Below, in pieces: positions 18,298 to 26,435 of a DNA stretch of 64,000 bases. A program made the position numbers and the translations under genes. The notes beneath the pieces are model-generated. The model was not told the DNA's origin and made no database searches. It saw only the letters and a list, made by a program, of their open reading frames with translations. The stretch is from positions 1-64,000 of the forward strand of contig JBCDDF010000001.1 of assembly GCA_039180525.1 (NCBI GenBank). Direction: 5' to 3'. Origin of the DNA: Halovulum sp039180525 (lineage in GTDB: Bacteria > Pseudomonadota > Alphaproteobacteria > Rhodobacterales > Rhodobacteraceae). Numbering within the stretch: position 1 is the stretch's first letter; the number at the start of each line of letters is the position of its first letter.

Positions 18298-19710
18298 TCA
18301 CTCCATCACGTAGCCGTAGGAGCCCTGGAAATCCTGCCGCGCGACGTCACGCACGACCGGAGAGCCCTGGACTTGACCGTTCACGAATAGATCGAACTCG
18401 GTCGGGATGCGCAGCCGGTCGGTGGGCAGCTCCAGCAGGTCGCCATCGGTGGGCGACACCAGGTGCGCGGTGATGATGATCACCAACTCGCTCTGGCTGC
18501 GGGTGAAGCTGGCGGACCGGAACAATGCGCCCAGCACCGGGATCTCGCCGATCCAGGGGATCTGCGCGACATCGTCGATGAAGTCGTCTTCCAGCAGGCC
18601 GGCGATGGCAAAGCTCTGCCCGTCGCGCATCTCGACGCTTGTGGATGCGGACCGGTTCGACAGCGACGGCGCGCCGTCGATGACCTCGACCACGTCCGAC
18701 ACTTCGGTCGCCAACTCCACGCGGATCAGGTCGTCGTCGATGACCACGGGCGAGAACTCAAGCTGGATCCCGAAGGGCTTGAATTCGACCGTCGTCACGC
18801 CATCGCCGCTGTCCACGGGCACCGGGAATTCGCCGCCTGCCAGGAAGCTGGCGGTCTGACCCGAGGTTGCGACCAGGTTTGGTTCCGCCAGGGTGCGGGC
18901 CAGGCCGTTGGTTTCCAGCGCCTCGATCAGGAAGTTCAGCGCCAGATCGCCGAAATCGATGATGCCGCCGCCAGTAAAGGCGTTGAGCGGATCGAAGGTG
19001 ATGCCCTCAAAGTCGCCCAGCGTGCCAGCTTCGTCGTCGATCAGACCCTCAAGCCCGCCACCGCCAAGGAATTCGCCCGCGCCGTCGTCGCCGACGCCGT
19101 CGGCCAGGTTCACGCCCAGGCCCAGGTTGGTTTCCAGCGACTTGGTGACGGTACGCGACATCTCCGCGAAGCGCACCTTCAGCATGACCTGCTGGGTGCC
19201 GCCAACCATCATCAGGTTGGTGACGCGGCCCGGCGCGTAGCGTTCGGCCAACTCAAGCGCGCGGCTGACCTTGCGCGCGCCGCTAACACGGCCCGACAGG
19301 ATGATGCCGTCATTCGCCGTGCGCACCTCGATGGGTTCGTTGGGCAAAATGTCGCGCAGACGCTCTTTGAATTCGGCGAGATCGGGGCTGACGACCACAT
19401 CCACGTTTGTGACCAGATCCCCTTCTGGGGTCAGGATGGTCAGCGTGGTGCGGCCGGGCGCCTTACCCAGCACATAGATCGTGCGTTCGCCAAGCGTGGC
19501 GATGTCCGCGATGGCAGGGTTGGCGACCGATAGTTCGCCGAAGGGCCGGTCTGCCTCCATCACGATGGCACGGTTTACGGAAACGGAGATGTTGCTCGAG
19601 GTTGCCCCGCGCAACTCGCGCAGCACGCTTTGTGCCGAGGCATCCGGCACGAAGGGCGCTGTCAAGACGGATCCCAAAAGGGCCGCTTTGATCAGACGGG
19701 TGACTTTCAT
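18298..19710 (-). CDS. cpaC: Flp pilus outer-membrane secretin CpaC/RcpA
   Basis: 470 residues from the ATG at 19710 (the frame is open to 19773, but 19710 starts a clean Sec signal, VTRLIKAALLGSVLTAPF ending PDASAQ). It has the pilus N-terminal domain (NRAIVMEADRPFGELSVANP), a BON-like region and a C-terminal secretin domain (VKVRFAEMSRTV, GGEFPVPVDSG, LEDDFIDDVAQIPWIGEIP, ELVIIITAHLVSP). It forms the outer-membrane channel. An acidic/glycine-rich insert (GVGDDGAGEFLGGGGLEG) lies in the middle. Confidence 0.93.
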   Translation of the reverse strand: MKVTRLIKAALLGSVLTAPFVPDASAQSVLRELRGATSSNISVSVNRAIVMEADRPFGELSVANPAIADIATLGERTIYVLGKAPGRTTLTILTPEGDLVTNVDVVVSPDLAEFKERLRDILPNEPIEVRTANDGIILSGRVSGARKVSRALELAERYAPGRVTNLMMVGGTQQVMLKVRFAEMSRTVTKSLETNLGLGVNLADGVGDDGAGEFLGGGGLEGLIDDEAGTLGDFEGITFDPLNAFTGGGIIDFGDLALNFLIEALETNGLARTLAEPNLVATSGQTASFLAGGEFPVPVDSGDGVTTVEFKPFGIQLEFSPVVIDDDLIRVELATEVSDVVEVIDGAPSLSNRSASTSVEMRDGQSFAIAGLLEDDFIDDVAQIPWIGEIPVLGALFRSASFTRSQSELVIIITAHLVSPTDGDLLELPTDRLRIPTEFDLFVNGQVQGSPVVRDVARQDFQGSYGYVME

Positions 19711-19890
19711 TTGGTTCTTGCCTCTCAAAACCACATGGTGGGAACCACGCAGGCGGCTGCCCGCGCGGATCAAGGCAAGAATGCGATGAAAATTAATTTA
19801 ACTCAATAATCAGTGTGTTATGCCGATTCTTTGATGTGGATAAGTCACACTGAGTTGATTTTCCCTTTATATACAAGGTGCGCGCGCGGC

Positions 19891-20709
19891 TCATTCGCCG
19901 ACGCACGGCGCCTCGATCACCTGAACCTGCATTTCGCGGCGGATCCGGTTGAAGCACTTCTTTTTCTCTTTCTCTACAACCTGTTCCACGCCAAGCAGGT
20001 CCTCTTGGGTCACTTCCAGCGGGCCCAGGATTTCACTTTCTTGCGCCCCGCGCAGCGACAGCGACAGGCGACCGGTGGTCCGCGCCTGCGCCAGCGTCGC
20101 GACGACGATCGGCGACACTTCCACCGTGACAGTCCGGGCGACCACCGGCCGGTTCACATCGGCGTCGGCGATCTGGTCGATGGCGATCAGTTCGATGTCT
20201 TCCAGCAGAAGTTTCGTGGTGTTGTTGCCTGACCAATAGACATCCACCCGGTCACCGGGCTGAAGAAAGCCGGAAACGCCGGTGGTGACGTCGACATTGA
20301 TGGTGAACGCGCGCATGCCCTTGCGCAGCCGCGACGCGACGGAGGCATCCTGGCCGAACTTCGTCACCTTGGACGTCAGAACGATTTCCCCGGGCTCCAT
20401 GGTGCGGATGATCTCCCGCGGTGCGGCATCCTCGTTGCCGAACAGATCGTCCATGGACGTGAAAGAGTTTTCCGGCACCGCGCCCTCGGGGAAACGGACT
20501 TCCTGGACATCTTCTGGGGCGAGTTCCTGGCCATAGCGCAACTCGCGCGCCGCCAGCAGCACTGGAACCGTATCCACGACCAGACGCGCTTTGGCGGCCA
20601 ATTGGCGGTTCTCATTCTGAAGGCTGCGGAACTGCTCCATCGCCAGATAGGCGGCGAAGCCGGCCATGCTGATCCCGAAGACAAAAACCAGACCGAAGAT
20701 GATGCGCAT
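19891..20709 (-). CDS. cpaB: Flp pilus assembly protein CpaB/RcpC
   Basis: 272 residues: one N-terminal membrane helix (IIFGLVFVFGISMAGFAAYL), an SAF domain (VLLAARELRYGQELAPEDVQ), and the RcpC/CpaB region with FTINVDVTTGVSGFLQPGDR and VDVYWSGN. It is thought to act in the periplasm with the secretin. The C-terminus carries two cysteines (KKCFNRIRREMQ, APCVGE). It lies between the pilin genes and cpaC, about 180 bases from the latter, so cpaC may have extra regulation. Confidence 0.9.
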   Translation of the reverse strand: MRIIFGLVFVFGISMAGFAAYLAMEQFRSLQNENRQLAAKARLVVDTVPVLLAARELRYGQELAPEDVQEVRFPEGAVPENSFTSMDDLFGNEDAAPREIIRTMEPGEIVLTSKVTKFGQDASVASRLRKGMRAFTINVDVTTGVSGFLQPGDRVDVYWSGNNTTKLLLEDIELIAIDQIADADVNRPVVARTVTVEVSPIVVATLAQARTTGRLSLSLRGAQESEILGPLEVTQEDLLGVEQVVEKEKKKCFNRIRREMQVQVIEAPCVGE

Positions 20710-20840
20710 TGTGCTTCCTGACCTCAGCTATCCCGGCTATGGACCGGTTTCCGCTAACATTTCCTGAACGTACATGCTGGCCCCCGCATGTGTCCAGCGC
20801 CGCTCCGGAGGCGGGTACGCGAATTCATTCGTTTGCGCGT

Positions 20841-21041
20841 CTAGAGCGCGGTTGAGCTTAGCACGCCGGTGTAGATGTCCGATCCGGCCTGATAGACCCC
20901 GCCGCTGATGATACCGATCACGACCACACCGAGGATCACCACTGCTGCGGTCAGTACAACCCAATCCACGGTTATGGCGCCGTCCTCGTCCTGGACTGCG
21001 ACGGCGGTGCAGATGGCGCGCGCGCGCTCTGTTAACTTCAT
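20841..21041 (-). CDS. Flp-type pilin-like small protein 1
   Basis: 66 residues with a short basic leader, then DEDGAITVDWVVLTAAVVILG and a hydrophobic helix, then a short Ser/Thr-containing tail (GVLSSTAL). Cleavage by CpaA would be expected after the glycine of DEDG. It is a paralogue of the protein at 21180 and lies in the tad operon, so a pilin or pseudopilin role is likely. The usual Flp Glu5-Tyr6 pair is Asp5-Trp6 here. Confidence 0.82.
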   Translation of the reverse strand: MKLTERARAICTAVAVQDEDGAITVDWVVLTAAVVILGVVVIGIISGGVYQAGSDIYTGVLSSTAL

Positions 21042-21096
21042 CGCTCTTCACCCACTTTTATCTGTCGAAGATGCGGTGCACTCCGAAAAACCAAGA

Positions 21097-21118
21097 GGCA
21101 GCCCGTTGCCGAGCTGCC
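21097..21118 (-). terminator. Hairpin between the two pilin genes
   Basis: GGCAGC and GCTGCC form a 6-base-pair stem 60 bases beyond the stop of pilin 2, with a T-rich stretch (TCTTGGTTTTT) downstream on the minus strand. It could reduce read-through from the major pilin gene into the genes below. Confidence 0.45.
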
Positions 21119-21179
21119 CCTGATATCATGCCTGTCCGACCACCGGCCGCCCGTTGGAGCGTGGGTCGGGCAGCGGCAC

Positions 21180-21374
21180 TTAGCTGGTGCCGGCGTTGAT
21201 CGCTTCAGTCAGCTCGCCATAGATGTCCGAAGCAGCGCTGTAGACACCGCCGCGGATGATGTTGAGCACGATCAGGCCGATGCCGACGATGGCAGCAGTC
21301 AGCACAACCCAGTCGACGGTCACGGCGCCGTCTTCGTCTTTGACGAAGTTCTTCTTCAGCTTGAACAGTTTCAT
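21180..21374 (-). CDS. Flp-type pilin-like small protein 2 (probable major pilin)
   Basis: 64 residues: basic leader (MKLFKLKKNFVK), acidic DEDG cleavage region, then AVTVDWVVLTAAIVG and a hydrophobic helix, ending in a polar tail (LTEAINAGTS). First gene of the tad cluster, preceded by a good site (GGAGGATC before the ATG) and followed by a hairpin, as expected for an abundant pilin. Glu5-Tyr6 of classical Flp pilins is replaced by Asp5-Trp6. Confidence 0.85.
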   Translation of the reverse strand: MKLFKLKKNFVKDEDGAVTVDWVVLTAAIVGIGLIVLNIIRGGVYSAASDIYGELTEAINAGTS

Positions 21375-21795
21375 TTCGATCCTCCAAAAGGCTCAGTCGG
21401 TTTCAACGTCCACCTGCGCCCAGCGAAACACGTGTTAGGACAAGGCCTTGCTCTGATACCTGCCAATGTCCCGCCTGACGTACACATGGAAACTCAGCGA
21501 ACAGCCGCAATACACTGCCGAAATCGGGCAGAAAAATGACACGCTCGCGGAATTTGCGGGTCAAGATTGCGTCCGGGTTAACGCCCTGTGTTTTCAGGGC
21601 CTTATGCCGGTACGCGCGCAAAATCAGGTGATCGCCGCGTTGTCATTTCCGGGCTTTGGGCGGCGTGCCACGCCGCCTGTTGCCCGGATGTCACGCGCCT
21701 TCCGCCCGAATCCTATGTGAGCGGTGGCAATATGTTTAGCTATTCGCGAAGATTCGGTTAAAACCGAGCCAAAGACGTAAGATGAGGCAAGTGCA
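21375..21795. promoter_or_regulatory. Divergent intergenic region between pilin and transglycosylase genes
   Basis: 421 bases with no supported gene, holding the tad pilin promoter (minus) and the transglycosylase promoter (plus). A perfect 8-base-pair hairpin (GGCGGCGT-GCC-ACGCCGCC, 21659-21677) lies in it without a T-tract. I could not identify a sigma-54 or CtrA box with confidence. Confidence 0.35.
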
Positions 21796-22641
21796 GTGAC
21801 GAAACGCGCCAAGTTGTGCGCGCTTGTTGGGACGGTGCTGATCGCCGCCGGACCGCTCGCCGCGCAATCCACTGACTTCACCTTCAAGCGGGTCAAGCCG
21901 CCGGTCGCCGGCGCCAAACGGCTGATCAACATCCAGATCGAGACGGTGGCGGCCGTGGCGCCGGTGCTTTCGAACATTCCCAATGTCCCCGACGCGCCCC
22001 GCCCCGACGCCGTGCGCCCGCCCCTTGGACCGGGCGAGGGCTCGGCGGCCTGGTTCTGGGCGCAGATGTCCCCCGCGCTCAAGGATCGCGGCGCCCACCG
22101 TCTGGGCCAGGCGACCCAGCTTTTGGCCGAACGGCCGGGGCGCAGCGCGGATCTGTTGCCGGCGGCGTCCCGGATGGAGACGCTGGCCGCGACCTATGGC
22201 GCCGAGATCCTGGAGGCGACGGCTGGAACGCAGGTCTCGCCGGCGCTGGTCCTGGCGGTGATGATGGTGGAAAGCGCGGGCCAACCCAAGGCGAAGAGCC
22301 CGGCCGGCGCGGTGGGGCTGATGCAACTGATGCCGGCCACGGCCGCGCGTTTCGACGTCACCGACCGCACCGATCCGGGGCAGAGCATCCGCGGCGGGGT
22401 CGCGTATCTTCAGTTCCTGCTGGACACGTTCGATGCCGATGCGCTGCTCGCGCTGGCCGGCTACAACGCGGGCGAAGGTGCCGTGACGCGCGCCGCCGGG
22501 GTGCCCGACTACAGAGAGACGCGGGACTATGTGCCAAAAGTGGTGGCGGCGTGGTCGCAGGCGCGGCTGTTGTGTCTGTCACCGCCGGTGAAGGCCACCG
22601 ACGGATGCTTGTTCTCGGGGCTGCAGGTCGCCCGGCAATGA
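21796..22641 (+). CDS. Lytic transglycosylase (SLT domain)
   Basis: 281 residues from a GTG at 21796. An N-terminal signal peptide (LCALVGTVLIAAGPLAAQS) is followed by a linker and an SLT domain: catalytic glutamate in LAVMMVESAGQPKAKSPAGA, then VGLMQLMPATAARFDV, GGVAYLQFLLDTF and LALAGYNAGEGAV. It cleaves peptidoglycan in the periplasm. Such enzymes often open the wall for secretion or pilus machines, which fits its place beside the tad genes. Its stop overlaps the next start (ATGA). Confidence 0.9.
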   Translation: MTKRAKLCALVGTVLIAAGPLAAQSTDFTFKRVKPPVAGAKRLINIQIETVAAVAPVLSNIPNVPDAPRPDAVRPPLGPGEGSAAWFWAQMSPALKDRGAHRLGQATQLLAERPGRSADLLPAASRMETLAATYGAEILEATAGTQVSPALVLAVMMVESAGQPKAKSPAGAVGLMQLMPATAARFDVTDRTDPGQSIRGGVAYLQFLLDTFDADALLALAGYNAGEGAVTRAAGVPDYRETRDYVPKVVAAWSQARLLCLSPPVKATDGCLFSGLQVARQ

Positions 22642-24065
22642 CCCAAAACCCCGCCGACCGCGACGTGCCGCTGGCCGTCGATATGGACGGCACGCTCTTG
22701 CGCACCGACACGCTGCTGGAGAGCTTTTGGAAGGGGCTGGGCGCGGCGCCGCTGGCGACGCTGCGGATCGCCTTTCGGCATTGGCGTGACCGGCCCGCGC
22801 TCAAGCATGCGTTGGCGGCGCTGGCGCCGCTCGATCCAGCCACCTTACCTGTCGACGCGCAGGTCGTCGATTTCTTGGACGCTGAGCGCGCCACCGGCCG
22901 CCATGTGGCGCTGGTCTCCGGGGCGGCGGCGCCGGTGGTCGCGGCGGTGGCGGCGGCCCTGGGGCCGTTCGATGCGGTGCAGGGCTCGGATCGGCGGACC
23001 AATCTGACCGCGGCGCGCAAGGCCGCCTGGCTTTCGGATCGCTATGGCGCCCAGGGGTTCGACTACATCGGCGACAGTGCGGCCGATGTGCCGGTCTGGC
23101 AGGCGGCGCGGCGCGCCTATGTGGCACGGCCGTCGGGGCGTTTTCTGCGGCGGATGTCGGATGCCGGGCTGACGCCGTTGCCCATCGGGATGCCTTGGGA
23201 TCCTTTGGCGCTGCTGCGTGGGCTGCGGCCGCATCAATGGCTGAAGAACACGCTGCTGATCCTGCCGCTGGTCGCGGCGCATCGCTGGGATCTGGGCGGG
23301 CTTGGTGCGGTGCTTCTGGGGTTCGTGGCGTTCTCGGCGCTGGCCTCCTCGATCTATATCCTGAACGACCTGACCGATTTGGAGGCCGACCGGCGTCATG
23401 ACAGCAAGCGCCATCGCCCGTTTGCCGCTGGCGCGGTGCCGCTGCGCGTGGCCATGGTGGCCAGCGCCGGGCTGGCGGTGCTGGGCCTGGGGCTGGGCGC
23501 GTTGCTGGGCTGGGGGATGCTGGCGGTGCTGGTCACCTATCTGATCACCACCTCGGCCTATTCGGTGCAGCTAAAGCGCGTGCGCTGGGCGGATGTGACC
23601 ACGCTGGCCGGGCTCTACACGCTGCGCGTGATCGCGGGCGGGGTCGCGACCGGCGCGGCGGCCTCGGGCTGGCTGGTCGGCTTCATCTTTCCGATGTTCC
23701 TGGCGCTGGGTTGCGTCAAACGGCTGACGGAACTGGCCCGGGCCGAAACCGAGGATTATCTGCCCGGGCGCCGTTACCGCCGGTCGGACCGGCAGGACCT
23801 GATGAACATTGCGATCCTGGCCGCCGGCGCGGCCGTGGCGGTGTTCGCGTTCTACACCCGCAGCCCGGATGCCGCGCTGCTTTACGACCGTGGCTGGCTT
23901 TTGGGTCCGGTCGCTGTTTTGCTGACCGCTTGGCTGGCGCGGATGATTGGAACCGGCTGGCGCGGTCAGCAGGACTACGACCCGATCGTCTTTGCGCTGA
24001 CGGATCGGATCGGACTGAGTTTGATCGTGGCCGCAGGCGTCGTTTTGGTCATCGCGGCTGGTTAG
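22638..24065 (+). CDS. HAD-UbiA fusion: polyprenyl-phosphate phosphoribosyltransferase-like protein
   Basis: 475 residues from the ATG at 22638, overlapping the transglycosylase stop. Residues ~1-185 form a HAD-fold domain (DMDGTLLRTD, then SGAAAPVVAAV and YIGDSAADVPVW). Residues ~195-475 form a UbiA-type prenyltransferase with HQWLKNTLLILPLVAAH, LNDLTDLEADRRHDSKRHRP (the NDxxDxxxD metal site) and TLAGLYTLRVIAGG. The UbiA part resembles DPPR synthase (Rv3806c) and NoeC-like proteins rather than ubiquinone enzymes. The HAD domain could remove the 5-phosphate of the product; this is inference. Confidence 0.85.
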   Translation: MTQNPADRDVPLAVDMDGTLLRTDTLLESFWKGLGAAPLATLRIAFRHWRDRPALKHALAALAPLDPATLPVDAQVVDFLDAERATGRHVALVSGAAAPVVAAVAAALGPFDAVQGSDRRTNLTAARKAAWLSDRYGAQGFDYIGDSAADVPVWQAARRAYVARPSGRFLRRMSDAGLTPLPIGMPWDPLALLRGLRPHQWLKNTLLILPLVAAHRWDLGGLGAVLLGFVAFSALASSIYILNDLTDLEADRRHDSKRHRPFAAGAVPLRVAMVASAGLAVLGLGLGALLGWGMLAVLVTYLITTSAYSVQLKRVRWADVTTLAGLYTLRVIAGGVATGAAASGWLVGFIFPMFLALGCVKRLTELARAETEDYLPGRRYRRSDRQDLMNIAILAAGAAVAVFAFYTRSPDAALLYDRGWLLGPVAVLLTAWLARMIGTGWRGQQDYDPIVFALTDRIGLSLIVAAGVVLVIAAG

Positions 24066-24115
24066 GCTACCTCTCTGTCGCGTGGCCGGGATCGCGCGTG
24101 GCTGTCGAAGTGCCG

Positions 24116-24148
24116 GCCTCCGGCGGGGATATTTGTGGATCGAAGAAA
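24116..24148 (+). repeat. Dispersed repeat GCCTCCGGCGGGGATATTT
   Basis: A copy of the short intergenic repeat also seen at 6709, 40987 and 53306, ending in CGAAGAAA. It lies 51 bases after the UbiA stop. A degraded relative (CTCCGGCGGCAGTATCTCGG) is at 24293-24322. Confidence 0.75.
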
Positions 24149-24155
24149 CCTCGGG

Positions 24156-24177
24156 CCGGACTGCAAGGTCCGGTTTT
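24156..24177 (+). terminator. Rho-independent-like terminator after the UbiA gene
   Basis: CCGGAC and GTCCGG form a perfect 6-base-pair stem around TGCAAG, followed by TTTT. It lies just after the dispersed repeat. Confidence 0.6.
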
Positions 24178-24372
24178 GGGGAACTGACCCGCCCTACGCG
24201 GCGGGGTGGGCCCTTGAGACGGTGCGGCTGGCGCGGCGTTGGTTCGGGTGGGCCGCGGTCGGGCGGGGCAGGGTGCACGCGACCATCCGGTGTCTCCGGC
24301 GGCAGTATCTCGGCATAGACGACGCGGGGCGGTGCGGGGCGGTGCGTGCGGTTGGCGCGCGCCGGGCGGCGT

Positions 24373-25116
24373 TCAGACCTGAAGCTTCTTGAAGATGCGT
24401 TCAGGGATCATGCGGATGATGGTCATGATGCCGATCCAGAACCAGGGCGTGTAGATCACGTTGCGTTTCTTGGTGAGCGCACGGTCGATATCGGCGGCGA
24501 CGGCGTCCGGGGTGGCGACCAGGAACAGCCCGTCCAGCCCCCAGGTCATCGCGGTGTCGACGAAACCGGGCTTGACGGTCAGCACGTGGATGCCGGCGCG
24601 GCCCATGCGGTTGCGATGGCCGGAGAGGAAGGTCTGAAATCCCGCCTTCGCCGCGCCATAGACGTAATTGCCAAGACGCCCCCGGTCGCCGGCGACCGAG
24701 CCGACGCCCACGACCGCGCCGGTGCCGCGGGCGGCCTGCAACGGCGCGAGATGCAGCAGAAACGCGGCGGCGGCGGAGAAGTTGTCGGTGACCGTGCCGG
24801 AGAGACGGGTCGGGTCGGCCTCGATGTCTTCCTGGGGCGGCATGGCGCCGACGAAAACGGCGGCGTTGATCGGGCCGGGCGCGGCCTCGGCACGGGCCAA
24901 GATGGGCGCCAGGCTCGCGGGATCGCGGGTATCGAAGGGCAGGACGTCCACGGCCGCGCCGCGGATCGTCAGATCGGCCGCGTCGCGGTCCAGATCGGCG
25001 GTGTCGCGGCCGCACAGGATCAGCGCGGCGCCATCGGCGGCGCGACGTCGGGCGAAAGCGCGGGCCATCGGGGAACTGGCGCCCAGGATGATCCATGTCT
25101 CTGGCGTGTCGGTCAT
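24373..25116 (-). CDS. DprE2-like short-chain dehydrogenase
   Basis: 247 residues from the ATG at 25116 (the open frame to 25500 is a shadow of the upstream gene). It has the SDR nucleotide motif WIILGASSPMARAFARR, the catalytic YGAAK in NYVYGAAKAGFQTF, and a C-terminal hydrophobic/amphipathic end (TPWFWIGIMTIIRMIPERIF) like DprE2. In mycobacteria DprE2 reduces decaprenyl-phospho-2-keto-erythro-pentofuranose to the D-arabinofuranose lipid. The start overlaps the DprE1-like stop by 4 bases, so the two are coupled, as expected for a DprE1/DprE2 pair. Confidence 0.85.
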   Translation of the reverse strand: MTDTPETWIILGASSPMARAFARRRAADGAALILCGRDTADLDRDAADLTIRGAAVDVLPFDTRDPASLAPILARAEAAPGPINAAVFVGAMPPQEDIEADPTRLSGTVTDNFSAAAAFLLHLAPLQAARGTGAVVGVGSVAGDRGRLGNYVYGAAKAGFQTFLSGHRNRMGRAGIHVLTVKPGFVDTAMTWGLDGLFLVATPDAVAADIDRALTKKRNVIYTPWFWIGIMTIIRMIPERIFKKLQV

Positions 25117-26435
25117 GGCGCGCCCCTCAAGGCCAGGCGGCGCGCCAGATCCGTCTCGAAGACCCGTTCCGGGTCGGCGGCGCGCAGCGTTTCGCGGAAG
25201 GCGTCCAACTCGGGATACATCGCCGCGATATGATCGGGCCGCGCGAGCGAGTCCTTGGCCAGATAGACCCGGCCACCGGCCGCAGCGCAGCGGTCGAGCA
25301 GACCGGTGATCAGATCCTCCGCCCCGCGCCGGTTGGGGATGTCGAGGGCCAGCGTGAAGCCCTCCATCGGGAAGGACATCGGCCCGGCGCGTCCCGGGCC
25401 CATCCTCTTCAACACCGCCAGCGGCGAACACAGGCGAGAGGCGGCGGCCGCGCTCAGCATCCGGTGCAGCGCCTCGGTCGCATCCGGCGGGACCACGCAT
25501 TGGAACTGGTGAAAGCCCCGCTTGCCATAGAGCCGGTTCCAGTCCTTCAGCCCGTCCAGCGGGTGGAAGAAGGCGGTCAGCGGGCGGGTGCGCCGGCGCC
25601 CGGCCTTGGGAATGCGCGCAAGATAGAGCCGGTTGAACAGCCGCACCACCGGCGGCGACAGCGCAAAGCCGGGCGCGTCGATCGGCACCGGCTTGGGCGG
25701 TTTGTGGCGGGGCACGAACGGGTTGGCGCGGGTGGTGAACTCAGCCTCTTCCAGGATACCGCGGCCCAGCGCTGCACCGGTCGCGGTAGCGTCGATCCAG
25801 CCGACCGAGAAGGTCGCGTCACTGGCGGTAAGCGCATCGAGAAAGGCGCTGAGCCCCGCCATTCTGCGTTCCGCCACGTCGACGGTCAGCGCCGGGCAGG
25901 GTGCCAGCGCGATCTTCGCGCTTTCGATGATACCGGTCAGCCCCATCCCCCCTAGCGTGGCGGCAAAAAGCGCGGGGTCGCTTTCGGCGGTGATCTGCCG
26001 GGCGGTGCCGTCGGGGCCGATCAGCCGCACCCCGCGCACATGCGATCCGAAACTGCCGGCATGGTGATGGTTCTTGCCATGCACATCCGCCGCAATCGCC
26101 CCGCCCAGGGTGGCATACCCGGTGCCGGGCAGCACCGGTGGCATCCAGCCGCGTGGGCTCAGGACCTTGAGGATCTGCGACAATGGAGTCCCGGCCTCCG
26201 CCTCCAGGATCCCGGTTTCCGGCTCGAACGCCAGCATGCGGTCGAGCCGCGTGGTCTGCACCGCGGGGCGGATGCTCGACAGGGCAGCATCGCCATAGGC
26301 GCGGCGGGCGCCGATTGCGGGGCCGGGGGTCTGGGCGGCGAAACGCGCCAGTTCGCCGGCCTTTTCGGGCCGGGCGCGGCCGGAGGCGCCGAGCACGCGG
26401 CCCCAGCCGGTATAGCGTTCGGTGTTAAGCGACAT
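25113..26435 (-). CDS. DprE1-like FAD-dependent oxidase
   Basis: 440 residues with the vanillyl-alcohol-oxidase-type FAD domain (AEAGTPLSQILKVLSPRGWM, PGTGYATLGGAIAADVHGKN, HHHAGSFGSHVRGVRLIG) and a substrate domain with LKRMGPG, corresponding to the FKLFGPG segment of mycobacterial DprE1 that bears its active-site lysine. DprE1 oxidises the 2-OH of decaprenyl-phospho-ribose. It is preceded by a flippase-like gene (11-base overlap) and followed by the DprE2-like gene. Confidence 0.87.
   Translation of the reverse strand: MSLNTERYTGWGRVLGASGRARPEKAGELARFAAQTPGPAIGARRAYGDAALSSIRPAVQTTRLDRMLAFEPETGILEAEAGTPLSQILKVLSPRGWMPPVLPGTGYATLGGAIAADVHGKNHHHAGSFGSHVRGVRLIGPDGTARQITAESDPALFAATLGGMGLTGIIESAKIALAPCPALTVDVAERRMAGLSAFLDALTASDATFSVGWIDATATGAALGRGILEEAEFTTRANPFVPRHKPPKPVPIDAPGFALSPPVVRLFNRLYLARIPKAGRRRTRPLTAFFHPLDGLKDWNRLYGKRGFHQFQCVVPPDATEALHRMLSAAAASRLCSPLAVLKRMGPGRAGPMSFPMEGFTLALDIPNRRGAEDLITGLLDRCAAAGGRVYLAKDSLARPDHIAAMYPELDAFRETLRAADPERVFETDLARRLALRGAP

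Larger units (their letters stand above)
24066..24372. other. Convergent intergenic region with repeats and a terminator
   Basis: 307 bases between the convergent UbiA and DprE2-like genes. It contains a full dispersed repeat (24116-24148), a rho-independent-like hairpin (24156-24177) and a degraded repeat copy (24293-24322). No gene is supported. Confidence 0.7.

Noticed and set aside
24373..25500. 375-residue version of the DprE2-like gene
   Set aside because: The extra 128 residues are a shadow of the DprE1-like gene; the ATG at 25116 overlaps the DprE1 stop and begins the SDR fold.
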